Shown: one piece after another, positions 16,637-25,294 of the stretch
Numbering within the stretch: the stretch's first letter is position 1
Layout of the letters: each line of letters begins with the position of its first letter
Source of the DNA: an uncultured Bacilli bacterium
GTDB lineage: Bacteria; Bacillota_I; Bacilli_A; RF39; UBA660
Length of the DNA: 37,346 nt
Reading direction: 5' to 3'
NCBI GenBank assembly: GCA_947631105.1
Contig: CANRKD010000007.1
Span: forward strand, 1-37,346
Position numbers and translations under genes: made by a program
Notes under the pieces: generated by a model
The model's database searches: none
What the model was told of the DNA's origin: nothing
The model's input: the letters and a program-made list of their open reading frames with translations, nothing else

Positions 16637-16697
16637 TTTCACCTATTTATATTGTGTATAATTTTTTATTATTTATGCATACTACAAATAGGTGAAA
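16637..16697. repeat. 12-bp perfect inverted repeat flanking the divergent intergenic region
   Basis: TTTCACCTATTT (16637..16648) and AAATAGGTGAAA (16686..16697), 37 bp apart; each arm contains the RBS of one divergent gene. Confidence 0.85.
16656..16684 (+). promoter_or_regulatory. Putative forespore (sigma-G-like) promoter of the DUF1540 gene
   Basis: GTATA-17-CATACTA resembling GHATR...CATAMTA; the predicted 5' UTR would be very short. Confidence 0.45.
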
Positions 16698-16699
16698 GA

Positions 16700-16846
16700 A
16701 TGAAAGATCCATATTTTAATCAATGTATTTTATGTACTGTCAATACTTGCCAATTTCATGATTCTGCAAATAGATGTAATCTAGGCAAAATTTTAGTTTC
16801 ACAAGATCATAAAGGAACAAATTGTGCAAGTTTTATTAAAAAATGA
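16700..16846 (+). CDS. DUF1540-type small cysteine-rich protein
   Basis: MKDPYFNQCILCTVNTCQFHDSANRCNLGKILVSQDHKGTNCASFIKK; C-x2-C-x4-C...C...C spacing typical of DUF1540; RBS ataggtgaaagaATG. Confidence 0.8.
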   Translation: MKDPYFNQCILCTVNTCQFHDSANRCNLGKILVSQDHKGTNCASFIKK

Positions 16847-16876
16847 TTATAAGATATCTTCATAATCATTTTTTTC
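16838..16876. terminator. Bidirectional terminator between DUF1540 gene and thiI
   Basis: AAAATGATTAT...ATAATCATTTTT inverted repeat containing both stop codons; convergent genes. Confidence 0.75.
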
Positions 16877-18037
16877 TTTATTATTTATTTTTATTATTTC
16901 ATGTTTATTTATTGCGGTACTAATCATTTCTTCATAAGGTATTAAATTTTCATATTGTTCACATAATTTTGGATCCGGATTTATAATTGGATGATCTGGT
17001 ACAAAAATAGTACAACAATCTTCAAAAGGTAAAATACTTGTGTCATAAGTCTTTATTTTTTTGGATAATTCAATGATTTCTAATTTATCAAAACAAGCAA
17101 GAGGTCGAATAACTGGTAGTTGCACTACCTCATTTATTGCTCTCATACTTGTTAAAGTTTGGCTAGCCACTTGTCCTATAGATTCGCCATTAATCAGTAT
17201 TTTAGCATTCGCTTTTTTAGCAATTCGTTCGGTAATTCGATACATCATTCTTCTCATGATGGTTATCAAATATTCATGAGGTATTTCTTTATATATAGCT
17301 TCTTGTATTTCAGTAAAATGAATGACATGCAATTTTAAATCTAAATTATATTTGTTTAATATTTTAGCAAGGGAAATTACTTTATTTTTTGCTTCCGTAC
17401 TTGTATGAGGAGGACTTTCAAAATATACTGCTTCTATTTTAACCCCCCTTTTCATCGTCATAAATCCTGCTACAGGAGAATCAATTCCCCCACTTAACAT
17501 TAAAATTCCTTTTCCTAAAGTGCCTACTGGATATCCTCCTAAACCTTTAATGGACTCAAAATAAATATAGCTTTTAGTATTTCTCAATTCTAAATGAATA
17601 CATATTTCTGGAGTATGCACATCTACTTTACAATTTTCTTTATTTTTTAATATAAAACTTCCTATTTTACTACTGATCTCTATACTCGTTTGATTAATTT
17701 TTTTATTACTTCTTTTTGTTTCCACTTTAAAAGTTTGAAAAGATTTATTATTTAAAATATTTAACAATTCATTTTCAATTTGTTCTAAATCTATCGTATT
17801 TAATTCATAACAGATTATAATTTCATGAATTCCAAACACTTCTTGTAAATCTTCAATTATTTTTGTAAATTTTTCTTCTGAAGCTTTAATAAACATACGT
17901 CCTTTATCATATGTAATTTGAGGATTATATTGCTCTAATTTTTTACTAATATTTTGTTGTAAAGTTCGTAAAAATAAATTAATATTATCTTTTTTTGTGG
18001 TTAATTCCCCATATTTAATCAATATCATTTTTTGCAT
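16847..18037 (-). CDS. thiI: tRNA 4-thiouridine synthetase ThiI (no rhodanese domain)
   Basis: MILIKYGELTTKKDN, THUMP region, LGKGILMLSGGIDSPVAGFMTMKRGVKIEAVYFESPP PP-loop; ends soon after PFEDCCTIFVPDHP. Confidence 0.96.
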   Translation of the reverse strand: MQKMILIKYGELTTKKDNINLFLRTLQQNISKKLEQYNPQITYDKGRMFIKASEEKFTKIIEDLQEVFGIHEIIICYELNTIDLEQIENELLNILNNKSFQTFKVETKRSNKKINQTSIEISSKIGSFILKNKENCKVDVHTPEICIHLELRNTKSYIYFESIKGLGGYPVGTLGKGILMLSGGIDSPVAGFMTMKRGVKIEAVYFESPPHTSTEAKNKVISLAKILNKYNLDLKLHVIHFTEIQEAIYKEIPHEYLITIMRRMMYRITERIAKKANAKILINGESIGQVASQTLTSMRAINEVVQLPVIRPLACFDKLEIIELSKKIKTYDTSILPFEDCCTIFVPDHPIINPDPKLCEQYENLIPYEEMISTAINKHEIIKINNKEKNDYEDIL

Positions 18038-18059
18038 AATGCCCACCTCTTTATTTCAT

Positions 18060-18084
18060 AAAAAAAAGTCCTATTCGTAGGACT
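18060..18084 (-). terminator. Intrinsic terminator/attenuator between the cysteine desulfurase gene and thiI
   Basis: Minus AGTCCTA-CGAA-TAGGACT followed by T8; only about 22 nt remain before the thiI start. Confidence 0.8.
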
Positions 18085-18102
18085 ATTATAACATGTTCTT
18101 CT

Positions 18103-19236
18103 TTAATTTGCTACCAAAGCATTTAGTTTATTATAAACGGTTTTAAAATGAGATAAAAAGCGATTGATCTCATCTGTGGTTGTTAAATAAGATAAGCTAA
18201 TTCGAATAGTGGAAGAAGCTCTTTTTTTATCATTAAATATTGCCATTACACTAGTAGAAAATTCTCCACTTGCACAAGCTGTATTCGTTCCTAAATAAAT
18301 TTCATATTCTTCCATAGCATGAATAAAAGTTTCAGCTTTAATATTTTTTAAACTAATATTTAATATATGAGGTATTGAATATTTGGTTTGATTGATTAAA
18401 ATTCCATCATATGTTTTTAATTCTTTAGTAATTTTTTCATTTAATCGTTTTATAAAAGTTTCTCGACGATCCAAATCTTGAACTGCCAAACGAATTGATT
18501 TTGCTGCAGAGGCTATTAAAGGAACAGGAGGAGTACCTGGTCTTAGAGTTGATTCTTTGCTACTTCCATAAATTAATGGACAGATATTAACATAACTATT
18601 TTTATAAAGTATTCCTATTCCCTTTGGACCATATATCTTATGCATAGAACAACTAGCTAAATCTACGTCATGAAAATTAATAGGAATTTTCCCCAACCCT
18701 TGAGTCATATCACTATGCAATAAACAACTGGTACTTTCTTTTCTTATAATTTGACGAATCATTTTGAGTGGCTGACGAATGCCGATTTCACTATTTACTG
18801 CACAAATGCTTACTAAAATAGTTTCTGGACGAATTTTTCTTTTTAGATCATCAAAATCAATTAATCCTTCATTATCATTATTCACATAGCTTATTTCAAA
18901 ACCTAAAGTCTCTAAATATTCACAAATCTTATAAATTGAAGGATGCTCTAATTTGGAAACAATAATATGGTTCCCTTTTTTTATATTTGCAAGAGCTACA
19001 CCAATTAAAGCCATATTATTGGATTCAGTCGCTCCACTGGTATAAATTATTTCACTATCTAAAACATTAAATAAGTCACTAATTTGTTTTGTAGCTTCTT
19101 GAATTAATTTTTTAGATTTTACTCCTAAACTATGCAAAGAATTTGGATTCCCTATAAATTCCTTACATGCCTTATTATATGATTCTAAAACATCATAAGA
19201 TACAGGTGTTGTTGCACTATAATCAAGATATATCAT
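18103..19236 (-). CDS. Cysteine desulfurase (NifS/IscS family; NifZ-like partner of ThiI)
   Basis: MIYLDYSATTPVSYDVLESY...GATESNNMALIG...HSDMTQGLGKIPINFHDVDLASCSMHKIYGPKGIGILY...NTACASGEFSTS. Confidence 0.95.
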   Translation of the reverse strand: MIYLDYSATTPVSYDVLESYNKACKEFIGNPNSLHSLGVKSKKLIQEATKQISDLFNVLDSEIIYTSGATESNNMALIGVALANIKKGNHIIVSKLEHPSIYKICEYLETLGFEISYVNNDNEGLIDFDDLKRKIRPETILVSICAVNSEIGIRQPLKMIRQIIRKESTSCLLHSDMTQGLGKIPINFHDVDLASCSMHKIYGPKGIGILYKNSYVNICPLIYGSSKESTLRPGTPPVPLIASAAKSIRLAVQDLDRRETFIKRLNEKITKELKTYDGILINQTKYSIPHILNISLKNIKAETFIHAMEEYEIYLGTNTACASGEFSTSVMAIFNDKKRASSTIRISLSYLTTTDEINRFLSHFKTVYNKLNALVAN

Positions 19237-19257
19237 TTTTAATCTCCTTACTTCTTT

Positions 19258-19734
19258 TTATCTACTTTTTGAAACATAGATATAATTATCTTCACGATTT
19301 TCTTCAATAAAACCAGCTTTTTTCGCCATATTTTGACTTGGATAGTTTCCTTTTTCAATAACCCCTTTTAATTTTTGAATACTCGCATAATTTTCTAAAA
19401 TATAATCACTAATTGTTTGAATTAATAAACTGCCTATTTTTTGATTTCTAAACTCCGGTGAAACCGCCCATTGAATTTCGACAATCTCTTTTCTTCTTTT
19501 ATCTTCTTCTAAACGAATATATCCTACAAAATCCTCTTTATATTTTACCAAATAAGATTGATGAAATATTAAATTATCTTCTTCAAAGGGAAGACTTTCA
19601 TTTAAGCGATCCTCTAATTTTTTTGTAACATATTTTAAAAAAGCAGGATCCGAATTTAATTGATGTTTTAAATGTAATTGTTTTTTATCATAAGCATCAT
19701 AGCTATGAATCTCAATATCGCCAATTTTTATCAT
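19258..19734 (-). CDS. GNAT-family N-acetyltransferase
   Basis: AVSPEFRNQKIGSLLIQTISDYILENYASIQKLKGVIEKGNYPSQNMAKKAGFIEE. Confidence 0.85.
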   Translation of the reverse strand: MIKIGDIEIHSYDAYDKKQLHLKHQLNSDPAFLKYVTKKLEDRLNESLPFEEDNLIFHQSYLVKYKEDFVGYIRLEEDKRRKEIVEIQWAVSPEFRNQKIGSLLIQTISDYILENYASIQKLKGVIEKGNYPSQNMAKKAGFIEENREDNYIYVSKSR

Positions 19735-19741
19735 ATATCCT

Positions 19742-21454
19742 CTATTGATAATCTTCCATTAATCTTTTATGAATTCCCGGCTCGACAATATTAATAGCAT
19801 TAATGGCATATTCTAAACTATTTCTAAAAAAGCCTTTGTTAAAAGCTACTTCAGCTTTTGTTAAACCTACATTTACCTCATCATAAATTCGATATCGATT
19901 TCCATACATAATCGCAGTTTCAGCCATTTTAGCTGTTTTTAAAATCTCTTTAGATGTATTATAAACCTTTAACACTAAATCTCTAGCTGTATCCACACGG
20001 GTATTTAATGTTTTAATAGAAATCGGGGCATGTTCCAACTCTTTAATTATTTCATTTATTGCTTCATTTGCTTCTGATAATTCAATATAATAATTTTCAG
20101 GCACAATTGGCAATTTAAAATCACGAATATTATTTTTGGCTTTTATTAAAATTTCTTTTATTTCATCTAATTGTTCACGTGCTCTTAATTCATCTTCTTT
20201 TAAGCTTCCAATAGTTCTTAACGCTTGTTCTAATTTTTCTTCTGTTTTTGACAAAGAAACGTTTAAATTTTCCATTTCTTTTCCTAATTTCATAAAATAA
20301 GATTTTTTACTTCGATGTAATTCTATAATTTCATCATACTTTTGATGAATTTGTTGTAATTCATCTTGTATTTCTTTAATTACTGAAACATCTTCATCAG
20401 TTAAATCGTAACTGTATTTAATATCATCTATCTTTTTGTATAACTCATTATTTACTTTATTTAATTTTGTTACTTTGATTAAAATACTTCGCGCATAATC
20501 TTCAAAAAGCTTTTTAGCCATCCTTTCTTTATCAAAATCATTTTCTATTGATTCAAAATAATCCAAAATTGTTTTTAATTCAAAAATCGAGTCTTCTAAG
20601 TTTAACACGTTTAATCTTTGGAATATATCTGATATTTTTTTATTTGCTTCTTCAATGTTATAATCTAAATTTAAAAATTCTAAATTATAATTTTCTTTTT
20701 CCATTTTTTCTTTTGCTTTTAAAATGGCTTCTATCTTATTGGGAATTAATTTTTTACCCATTAATATAATACTAGGTGCTTCTTCAATTACAATTTTTAA
20801 ATTTCCGATTGTATCATCAATTGCTCGAACGATTTTTCCAACTTCTTGATAAGCATTTTTTTCCATTGCTACTTCAAAAGCTCCAAATAACTTATCAACG
20901 TTTTCAAACTGTAATTCCATAGGTGAAGCTACGATTTCAAAATCATTTTTATTATTGTTATACTTTGTTAAAATCTCTCGATAATTGGCTTTTAATTTGG
21001 TGATTGTATCTCGATTTCTTTCTTCACTTAATGTAATTCCCCTGATTTCTTCTAACAAAAAGTTTGATTTTGTTTTCACATAACATATATCTAATTCTGC
21101 TTCCGCTATTTTCTTTTTTAATTCTCGATATTTTCGCTCATTAAATAATTCTTCTATTTCTAATAATTGATCGGAAATCTTAGGAATTTCTTCTTCTTTA
21201 ATTAAATTAAACCTTCTTTGCCACTCTGTAAAAATTTCCTTGGTTTCCATATTATTGACTAAAGGCTCTACTTTATTTAATTCTGATAAAATACTAGCTG
21301 AGATTATTAAATTTTTATCTCTTTCTAAATTTTTAATTTCATCTGAATATTTTTTACTTTCTTTTTTATTAATTATATTTAAAACAACTATAATTACAAT
21401 AATTGATAAAATATAGTAGCTTATTCCAATTAAAATAAATGTTGTTCTCGACAT
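19742..21454 (-). CDS. ezrA: Septation ring formation regulator EzrA
   Basis: N-terminal TM then about 530 aa of coiled coil; EWQRRFNLIKEEEIPKISDQLLEIEELFNERKYRELKKKIAEAE; ezrA-desulfurase-thiI synteny. Confidence 0.88.
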   Translation of the reverse strand: MSRTTFILIGISYYILSIIVIIVVLNIINKKESKKYSDEIKNLERDKNLIISASILSELNKVEPLVNNMETKEIFTEWQRRFNLIKEEEIPKISDQLLEIEELFNERKYRELKKKIAEAELDICYVKTKSNFLLEEIRGITLSEERNRDTITKLKANYREILTKYNNNKNDFEIVASPMELQFENVDKLFGAFEVAMEKNAYQEVGKIVRAIDDTIGNLKIVIEEAPSIILMGKKLIPNKIEAILKAKEKMEKENYNLEFLNLDYNIEEANKKISDIFQRLNVLNLEDSIFELKTILDYFESIENDFDKERMAKKLFEDYARSILIKVTKLNKVNNELYKKIDDIKYSYDLTDEDVSVIKEIQDELQQIHQKYDEIIELHRSKKSYFMKLGKEMENLNVSLSKTEEKLEQALRTIGSLKEDELRAREQLDEIKEILIKAKNNIRDFKLPIVPENYYIELSEANEAINEIIKELEHAPISIKTLNTRVDTARDLVLKVYNTSKEILKTAKMAETAIMYGNRYRIYDEVNVGLTKAEVAFNKGFFRNSLEYAINAINIVEPGIHKRLMEDYQ

Positions 21455-21514
21455 ACCACCACTATCCTATTCTTTTTTATTTTATCACACATTATAACTT
21501 AATGGGAAAAAACA

Positions 21515-21540
21515 TTAAAAAAAATACCTCTTTGGTATTA
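21515..21540 (-). terminator. Intrinsic terminator of the M16 peptidase pair
   Basis: Minus AATACC-aaaga-GGTATT-TTTTTT. Confidence 0.7.
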
Positions 21541-22815
21541 TTTTTCGGGTTTTAATATGGTAATTGCCATATTTTGGCTATCAATTTTTTTTATCACAGT
21601 ATTTATTTCTTTTAAATTGATATTTTCTAAATGTTGCTTGATATCTGGAATTACTTTGTTAAAAGATAATAAATCTTCTTGTATCATGTTATTCACTCCC
21701 ATTACATCATCATAATTTAAAACTAAAGTAGCAATGCTAGAATTAATTTTTCTTTTAAGACTTTCTTCATTCATTTCTAAATTTTTTAATTGATGTTTAA
21801 TGTGCTTAATTGCTTCTTTAGGATAATTTGTTTCCATCGAAATCGTAATAATTAAATAATCTCCAATAAAGGAACGACTAGCGTTCATATAATTTATTAA
21901 TTCATTTTCCATTAAATATTCTTTTAAATCACTTGTTGGGCCAAAATTATTATTTAAAATTAAAGAAATCATTAATCTTAATTCAATAGGATCAATTGTT
22001 TTAAAAACATTTAAAGGAGTTTTAAGAGATATTTTTACTTTAGGAATTTCTACATTAGCAGTTATTTCTGTTAGTTCGTTTACTACTAAAGCCGGCTCTC
22101 TCAATTTTTTTATTTTGGGATTTTGAAATTCAGGAAATTCTTTTTTACTTAAATTATCATCAACTATTTTAAGAATATCGTAAGGATTAATATTTCCTGT
22201 GACGATTAAAAACATATTTTCAGGATGATAAAAAGTTTTATAAACCAGTTCAATATCTTCGATAGAAGTATTTTTAACATCTTCTTCTTTACCTGTTATC
22301 TCATCTTTATAATGATATTTGTGGAAAATATTAGCATAATGAGTAAAATATAATTGATTGTCTGGCATATCTTCACTCATTTTTAACTCTTCAATAATAA
22401 TATTCTTTTCTTTATTTACCATTTTCTTATTAAAATAGGGAGTTAATACAAAATCAAGTAAATGATTTAAATTTTCTTTTGTATGATCTGTATTATTAAC
22501 ATAATAACAAGTATAATCAAAAGTGGTAAATGCATTTACTTCACTTCCATATTTGCTATAAAAATCTGTTGCCGTCGTACCATCTTCTTCATAAAAATTT
22601 AAATGTTCTAAAAAATGAGCAATCCCTTTAGGAACTTCACGATATTTTGATTCTCCTGCCAATTTAAACTTTTGATGAATAGACCCATATTTCACTCCTA
22701 AAGCACTATGAACTCCATTTACTTTTTTATTTTGCCAAATATATACAGGAAGTTCATGAGCTACTTTTTCAAAATAAATTGTTTCATCTATTCCTTTAAT
22801 CTCAATTTTTTTCAT
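21538..22815 (-). CDS. M16 zinc peptidase, catalytic-type (YmfH-like)
   Basis: Inverted zinc motif GIAHFLEHLNF (HxxEH); overlaps the upstream M16 paralog. Confidence 0.9.
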   Translation of the reverse strand: MKKIEIKGIDETIYFEKVAHELPVYIWQNKKVNGVHSALGVKYGSIHQKFKLAGESKYREVPKGIAHFLEHLNFYEEDGTTATDFYSKYGSEVNAFTTFDYTCYYVNNTDHTKENLNHLLDFVLTPYFNKKMVNKEKNIIIEELKMSEDMPDNQLYFTHYANIFHKYHYKDEITGKEEDVKNTSIEDIELVYKTFYHPENMFLIVTGNINPYDILKIVDDNLSKKEFPEFQNPKIKKLREPALVVNELTEITANVEIPKVKISLKTPLNVFKTIDPIELRLMISLILNNNFGPTSDLKEYLMENELINYMNASRSFIGDYLIITISMETNYPKEAIKHIKHQLKNLEMNEESLKRKINSSIATLVLNYDDVMGVNNMIQEDLLSFNKVIPDIKQHLENINLKEINTVIKKIDSQNMAITILKPEK

Positions 22816-24082
22816 TTTGTTTTCCCTTTCCTTCTAGTATATAAATAAAGTTTAATTTTAATTTTTTTCCTAATTTACCTAATTCTTTTTTCTCCATCGA
22901 TTTATATTTTTCTTTCAATTCTTTTAGTAATGGAGATCCAGTAATCGTATGAAATGTATAATTATTAATTAAACTTGATTGAGAATCAACTATAATATTT
23001 AATGAATTCACTAATTGTTTTCGAGCATTTTCAAACTCTTCATCACTTATTTTTCCTTTAGCCATTTCTTTTATCGCTTGTTTTATTAATTTGATAGCTA
23101 AATTCACATTTTTTTGATCTAAACCTACATAAACATAGTATAAATTATCATATTTAGCACGAATGGATGACACACTATAACAAAGTTGATTTTCTTCTCT
23201 TAAATAATTATATATTTTTGCTTTTAGTCCACCACTACACAAGATTTCATCAAAAATAGGCAATAAATAATCTTGTTCTTCTTTAGATAAATGATCTAAA
23301 TTAAAACCCATCACTAAATTTGTTTGACCAAAATTTGCTTTTTCTACTGTTTTTAATACTTTTCTTCTTTTTTTATTTTCTACGAAAGGATTTACTTGAT
23401 GTTTTTTTACACAATTATTATGAAATGCTTTACTTATGATTTTGATTACCTTTTCCATATCTAAATCGCCAATAATATAGATATTACATAAACTCTTATT
23501 CATAAAGTCTGTATAATAATTATATAACTCTTCTGGTGTTATTGCTTCAATCTCTTCTTTTGTTCCTAACACAGATGCAGAAGTAATAGATTTTTTATCC
23601 ATATTTTGTAAAGCTCTACGAAAAGCATAACTGGTTGGATTTTCTTTAATCGACTCAATATCGTTTAAAATTCTTTTCTTAATAATATTAAAAGAACGTT
23701 CATCAAATTGTTTTTTTTGCACATTGGGATTTTCAATTAATTCAAATGGAAATTTTAATACATTTTCTAAATAATCAGAATCATTAATATACTTAGGATT
23801 AATAAAATCATAACTAAAAGTAGATAGAACCATATTCCCAACTTTGCTTGATACTCCATAAAAAAAGGCCTGATAAAGTTCTTCTAATTTTATAACAATA
23901 TCTTTTCTTTTTGGATAATTTTTAGAGGAATGACATAGCATGTCCACCAAAAAATTACGCAAACCTAATTCTTCTTTTTTAGCATTATCATAAAATGTTA
24001 TTTCCATATGACAGTTTTTAAATTTATTCGTTTTAATTGTATAAATATTAAAAGTATCAAATTCATATTTTTTATAATTCAT
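22802..24082 (-). CDS. M16 peptidase-like protein lacking HxxEH (YmfF-like)
   Basis: GLRNFLVDMLCHSSKNYPKRKDIVIKLEELYQAFFYG replaces the active-site helix; C-terminal M16 region present. Confidence 0.88.
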   Translation of the reverse strand: MNYKKYEFDTFNIYTIKTNKFKNCHMEITFYDNAKKEELGLRNFLVDMLCHSSKNYPKRKDIVIKLEELYQAFFYGVSSKVGNMVLSTFSYDFINPKYINDSDYLENVLKFPFELIENPNVQKKQFDERSFNIIKKRILNDIESIKENPTSYAFRRALQNMDKKSITSASVLGTKEEIEAITPEELYNYYTDFMNKSLCNIYIIGDLDMEKVIKIISKAFHNNCVKKHQVNPFVENKKRRKVLKTVEKANFGQTNLVMGFNLDHLSKEEQDYLLPIFDEILCSGGLKAKIYNYLREENQLCYSVSSIRAKYDNLYYVYVGLDQKNVNLAIKLIKQAIKEMAKGKISDEEFENARKQLVNSLNIIVDSQSSLINNYTFHTITGSPLLKELKEKYKSMEKKELGKLGKKLKLNFIYILEGKGKQNEKN

Positions 24083-24190
24083 AGTGCACCTCTTTTTTTA
24101 GTATATACATAAAAGTATCAAATATTATATTTTCTTTATTGCACTATAACATATATTGAAGTATTGTACAAACTAAAATTTACCATATTT

Positions 24191-25171
24191 TTATTTTGTT
24201 TTTATTTTCATAAAAACAAAAATACAAATAATTAAACTTAAGTCAATTAAAAAAATATTTTTTTGATTTTCATAACGAACTGGTTCTTCTAATTTTTCAA
24301 TATCTTCTGTTGGATTTTCTTCTGTTTCTGTTTTTAAAGTCGGCTCTGTGGTTTGTTCTTCAACTATTGGTTCTTCTTCTACTTTTATTGTTACCTTTTC
24401 ATTATTTTTTTTAGACTTTTGATTTTTTTTATTTGTTTTTAACCAATTCACTCGAGCAACGGTAGTACTTTCATTACCCGCCTGATCTTGATAAATAAAT
24501 TCAAAACTGCCATTTTCTTGAAATGTATAGGTATTTTTCCCTTCATTATTTAATATAATTATATCTTCTGTAGGTGTACTTAAGGAAGCAATTATAGTAT
24601 TTGGAGTATCTCCTTTTGTAAAGGAGATGAAACTTATCGGTTTTATTTTATCAATACATTCTACTTTAGCTGGAATATTTGCTATATTTCCTGCTTTATC
24701 TTGAATTTCAAAAACAAATTCACCATTTTCTTCAAATGTATAGGTATTTTTCCCTTCATTATTTATTATATCAACATCTTCGCTAAAATTCGTAATAGTT
24801 GCAGTGACATTTTGGTTAGTGAGTTCATTTCTATCATAATTTATGATTGCAGTTGGAGGTGTTTTATCAATCCAATTTACATTTGCTGTAACAGAACCTT
24901 TATGACCTCTTTTATCTTTAAATTCAAAAGTAAATGACCCATTTTCTTGAAATGTATATGTATTTTTTCCTTTATTATTCGTAATAATGATATCAGTACT
25001 TGGATTTATTAATTCTACAGTAACATTTTCATTGGTTAATATTTTTGTACTATAAGATAACTCAGCGGTAGGTTTTTTTATTTCATAATTTCTGTAAAAA
25101 GAAATACTCAGAAGAAATATTATTGTAATGCCTAGTATTAGTAATAATCTCTTTCGAATATTTCTCTTCAT
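24191..25171 (-). CDS. Membrane-anchored surface protein with three Ig-like repeats
   Basis: N-terminal TM, three approx. 71-72 aa repeats with NN(E/K)GKNTYTF(Q/E)ENGxFxFxxxDxxG, Glu/Thr-rich linker, C-terminal TM and KIKTK tail. Confidence 0.75.
   Translation of the reverse strand: MKRNIRKRLLLILGITIIFLLSISFYRNYEIKKPTAELSYSTKILTNENVTVELINPSTDIIITNNKGKNTYTFQENGSFTFEFKDKRGHKGSVTANVNWIDKTPPTAIINYDRNELTNQNVTATITNFSEDVDIINNEGKNTYTFEENGEFVFEIQDKAGNIANIPAKVECIDKIKPISFISFTKGDTPNTIIASLSTPTEDIIILNNEGKNTYTFQENGSFEFIYQDQAGNESTTVARVNWLKTNKKNQKSKKNNEKVTIKVEEEPIVEEQTTEPTLKTETEENPTEDIEKLEEPVRYENQKNIFLIDLSLIICIFVFMKIKTK
24521..24765. repeat. 32-bp exact direct repeat inside the Ig-like repeat gene (24521..24552 and 24734..24765)
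   Basis: aaatgtataggtatttttcccttcattattta occurs twice, 213 bp (71 codons) apart; a diverged third copy begins near 24950. Confidence 0.9.
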
Positions 25172-25197
25172 ATAAAACCCACCTTTAAGTAAAATTT

Positions 25198-25226
25198 ATT
25201 CTAACGCAAATAAATAAAAAATTCAA
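25198..25226 (-). promoter_or_regulatory. Sigma-A-like promoter of the Ig-repeat gene
   Basis: TTGAAT-17-TAGAAT on minus. Confidence 0.5.
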
Positions 25227-25264
25227 TTCATTATTCTTATATTTTTAAAAGATTAAATATATTC

Positions 25265-25294
25265 AAAAAAAAAAGAAACTTTTTAAGCTTCTTT
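25265..25294 (-). terminator. Intrinsic terminator of rpoBC
   Basis: Minus AAAGAAGCTT-aaa-AAGTTTCTTT (one wobble) followed by a T run; overlaps the rpoC stop codon. Confidence 0.85.

Noticed and set aside
17061-17279. Plus-strand 72-aa ORF
   Set aside because: Antisense to thiI.
17442-17447. C6/G6 run within thiI considered as a coding phase-variation tract
   Set aside because: Only six bases and it encodes a conserved Lys-Arg-Gly-Val stretch; too short to be a convincing slippage tract in a housekeeping gene.
20548-20769. Plus-strand hydrophobic ORF
   Set aside because: Antisense to ezrA coiled-coil.
24701-24937. Plus-strand 78-aa ORF
   Set aside because: Antisense to Ig-repeat gene.
25265-25274. 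A10 run
   Set aside because: Part of the rpoC terminator T tract; poly-A/T runs are common at this base composition.
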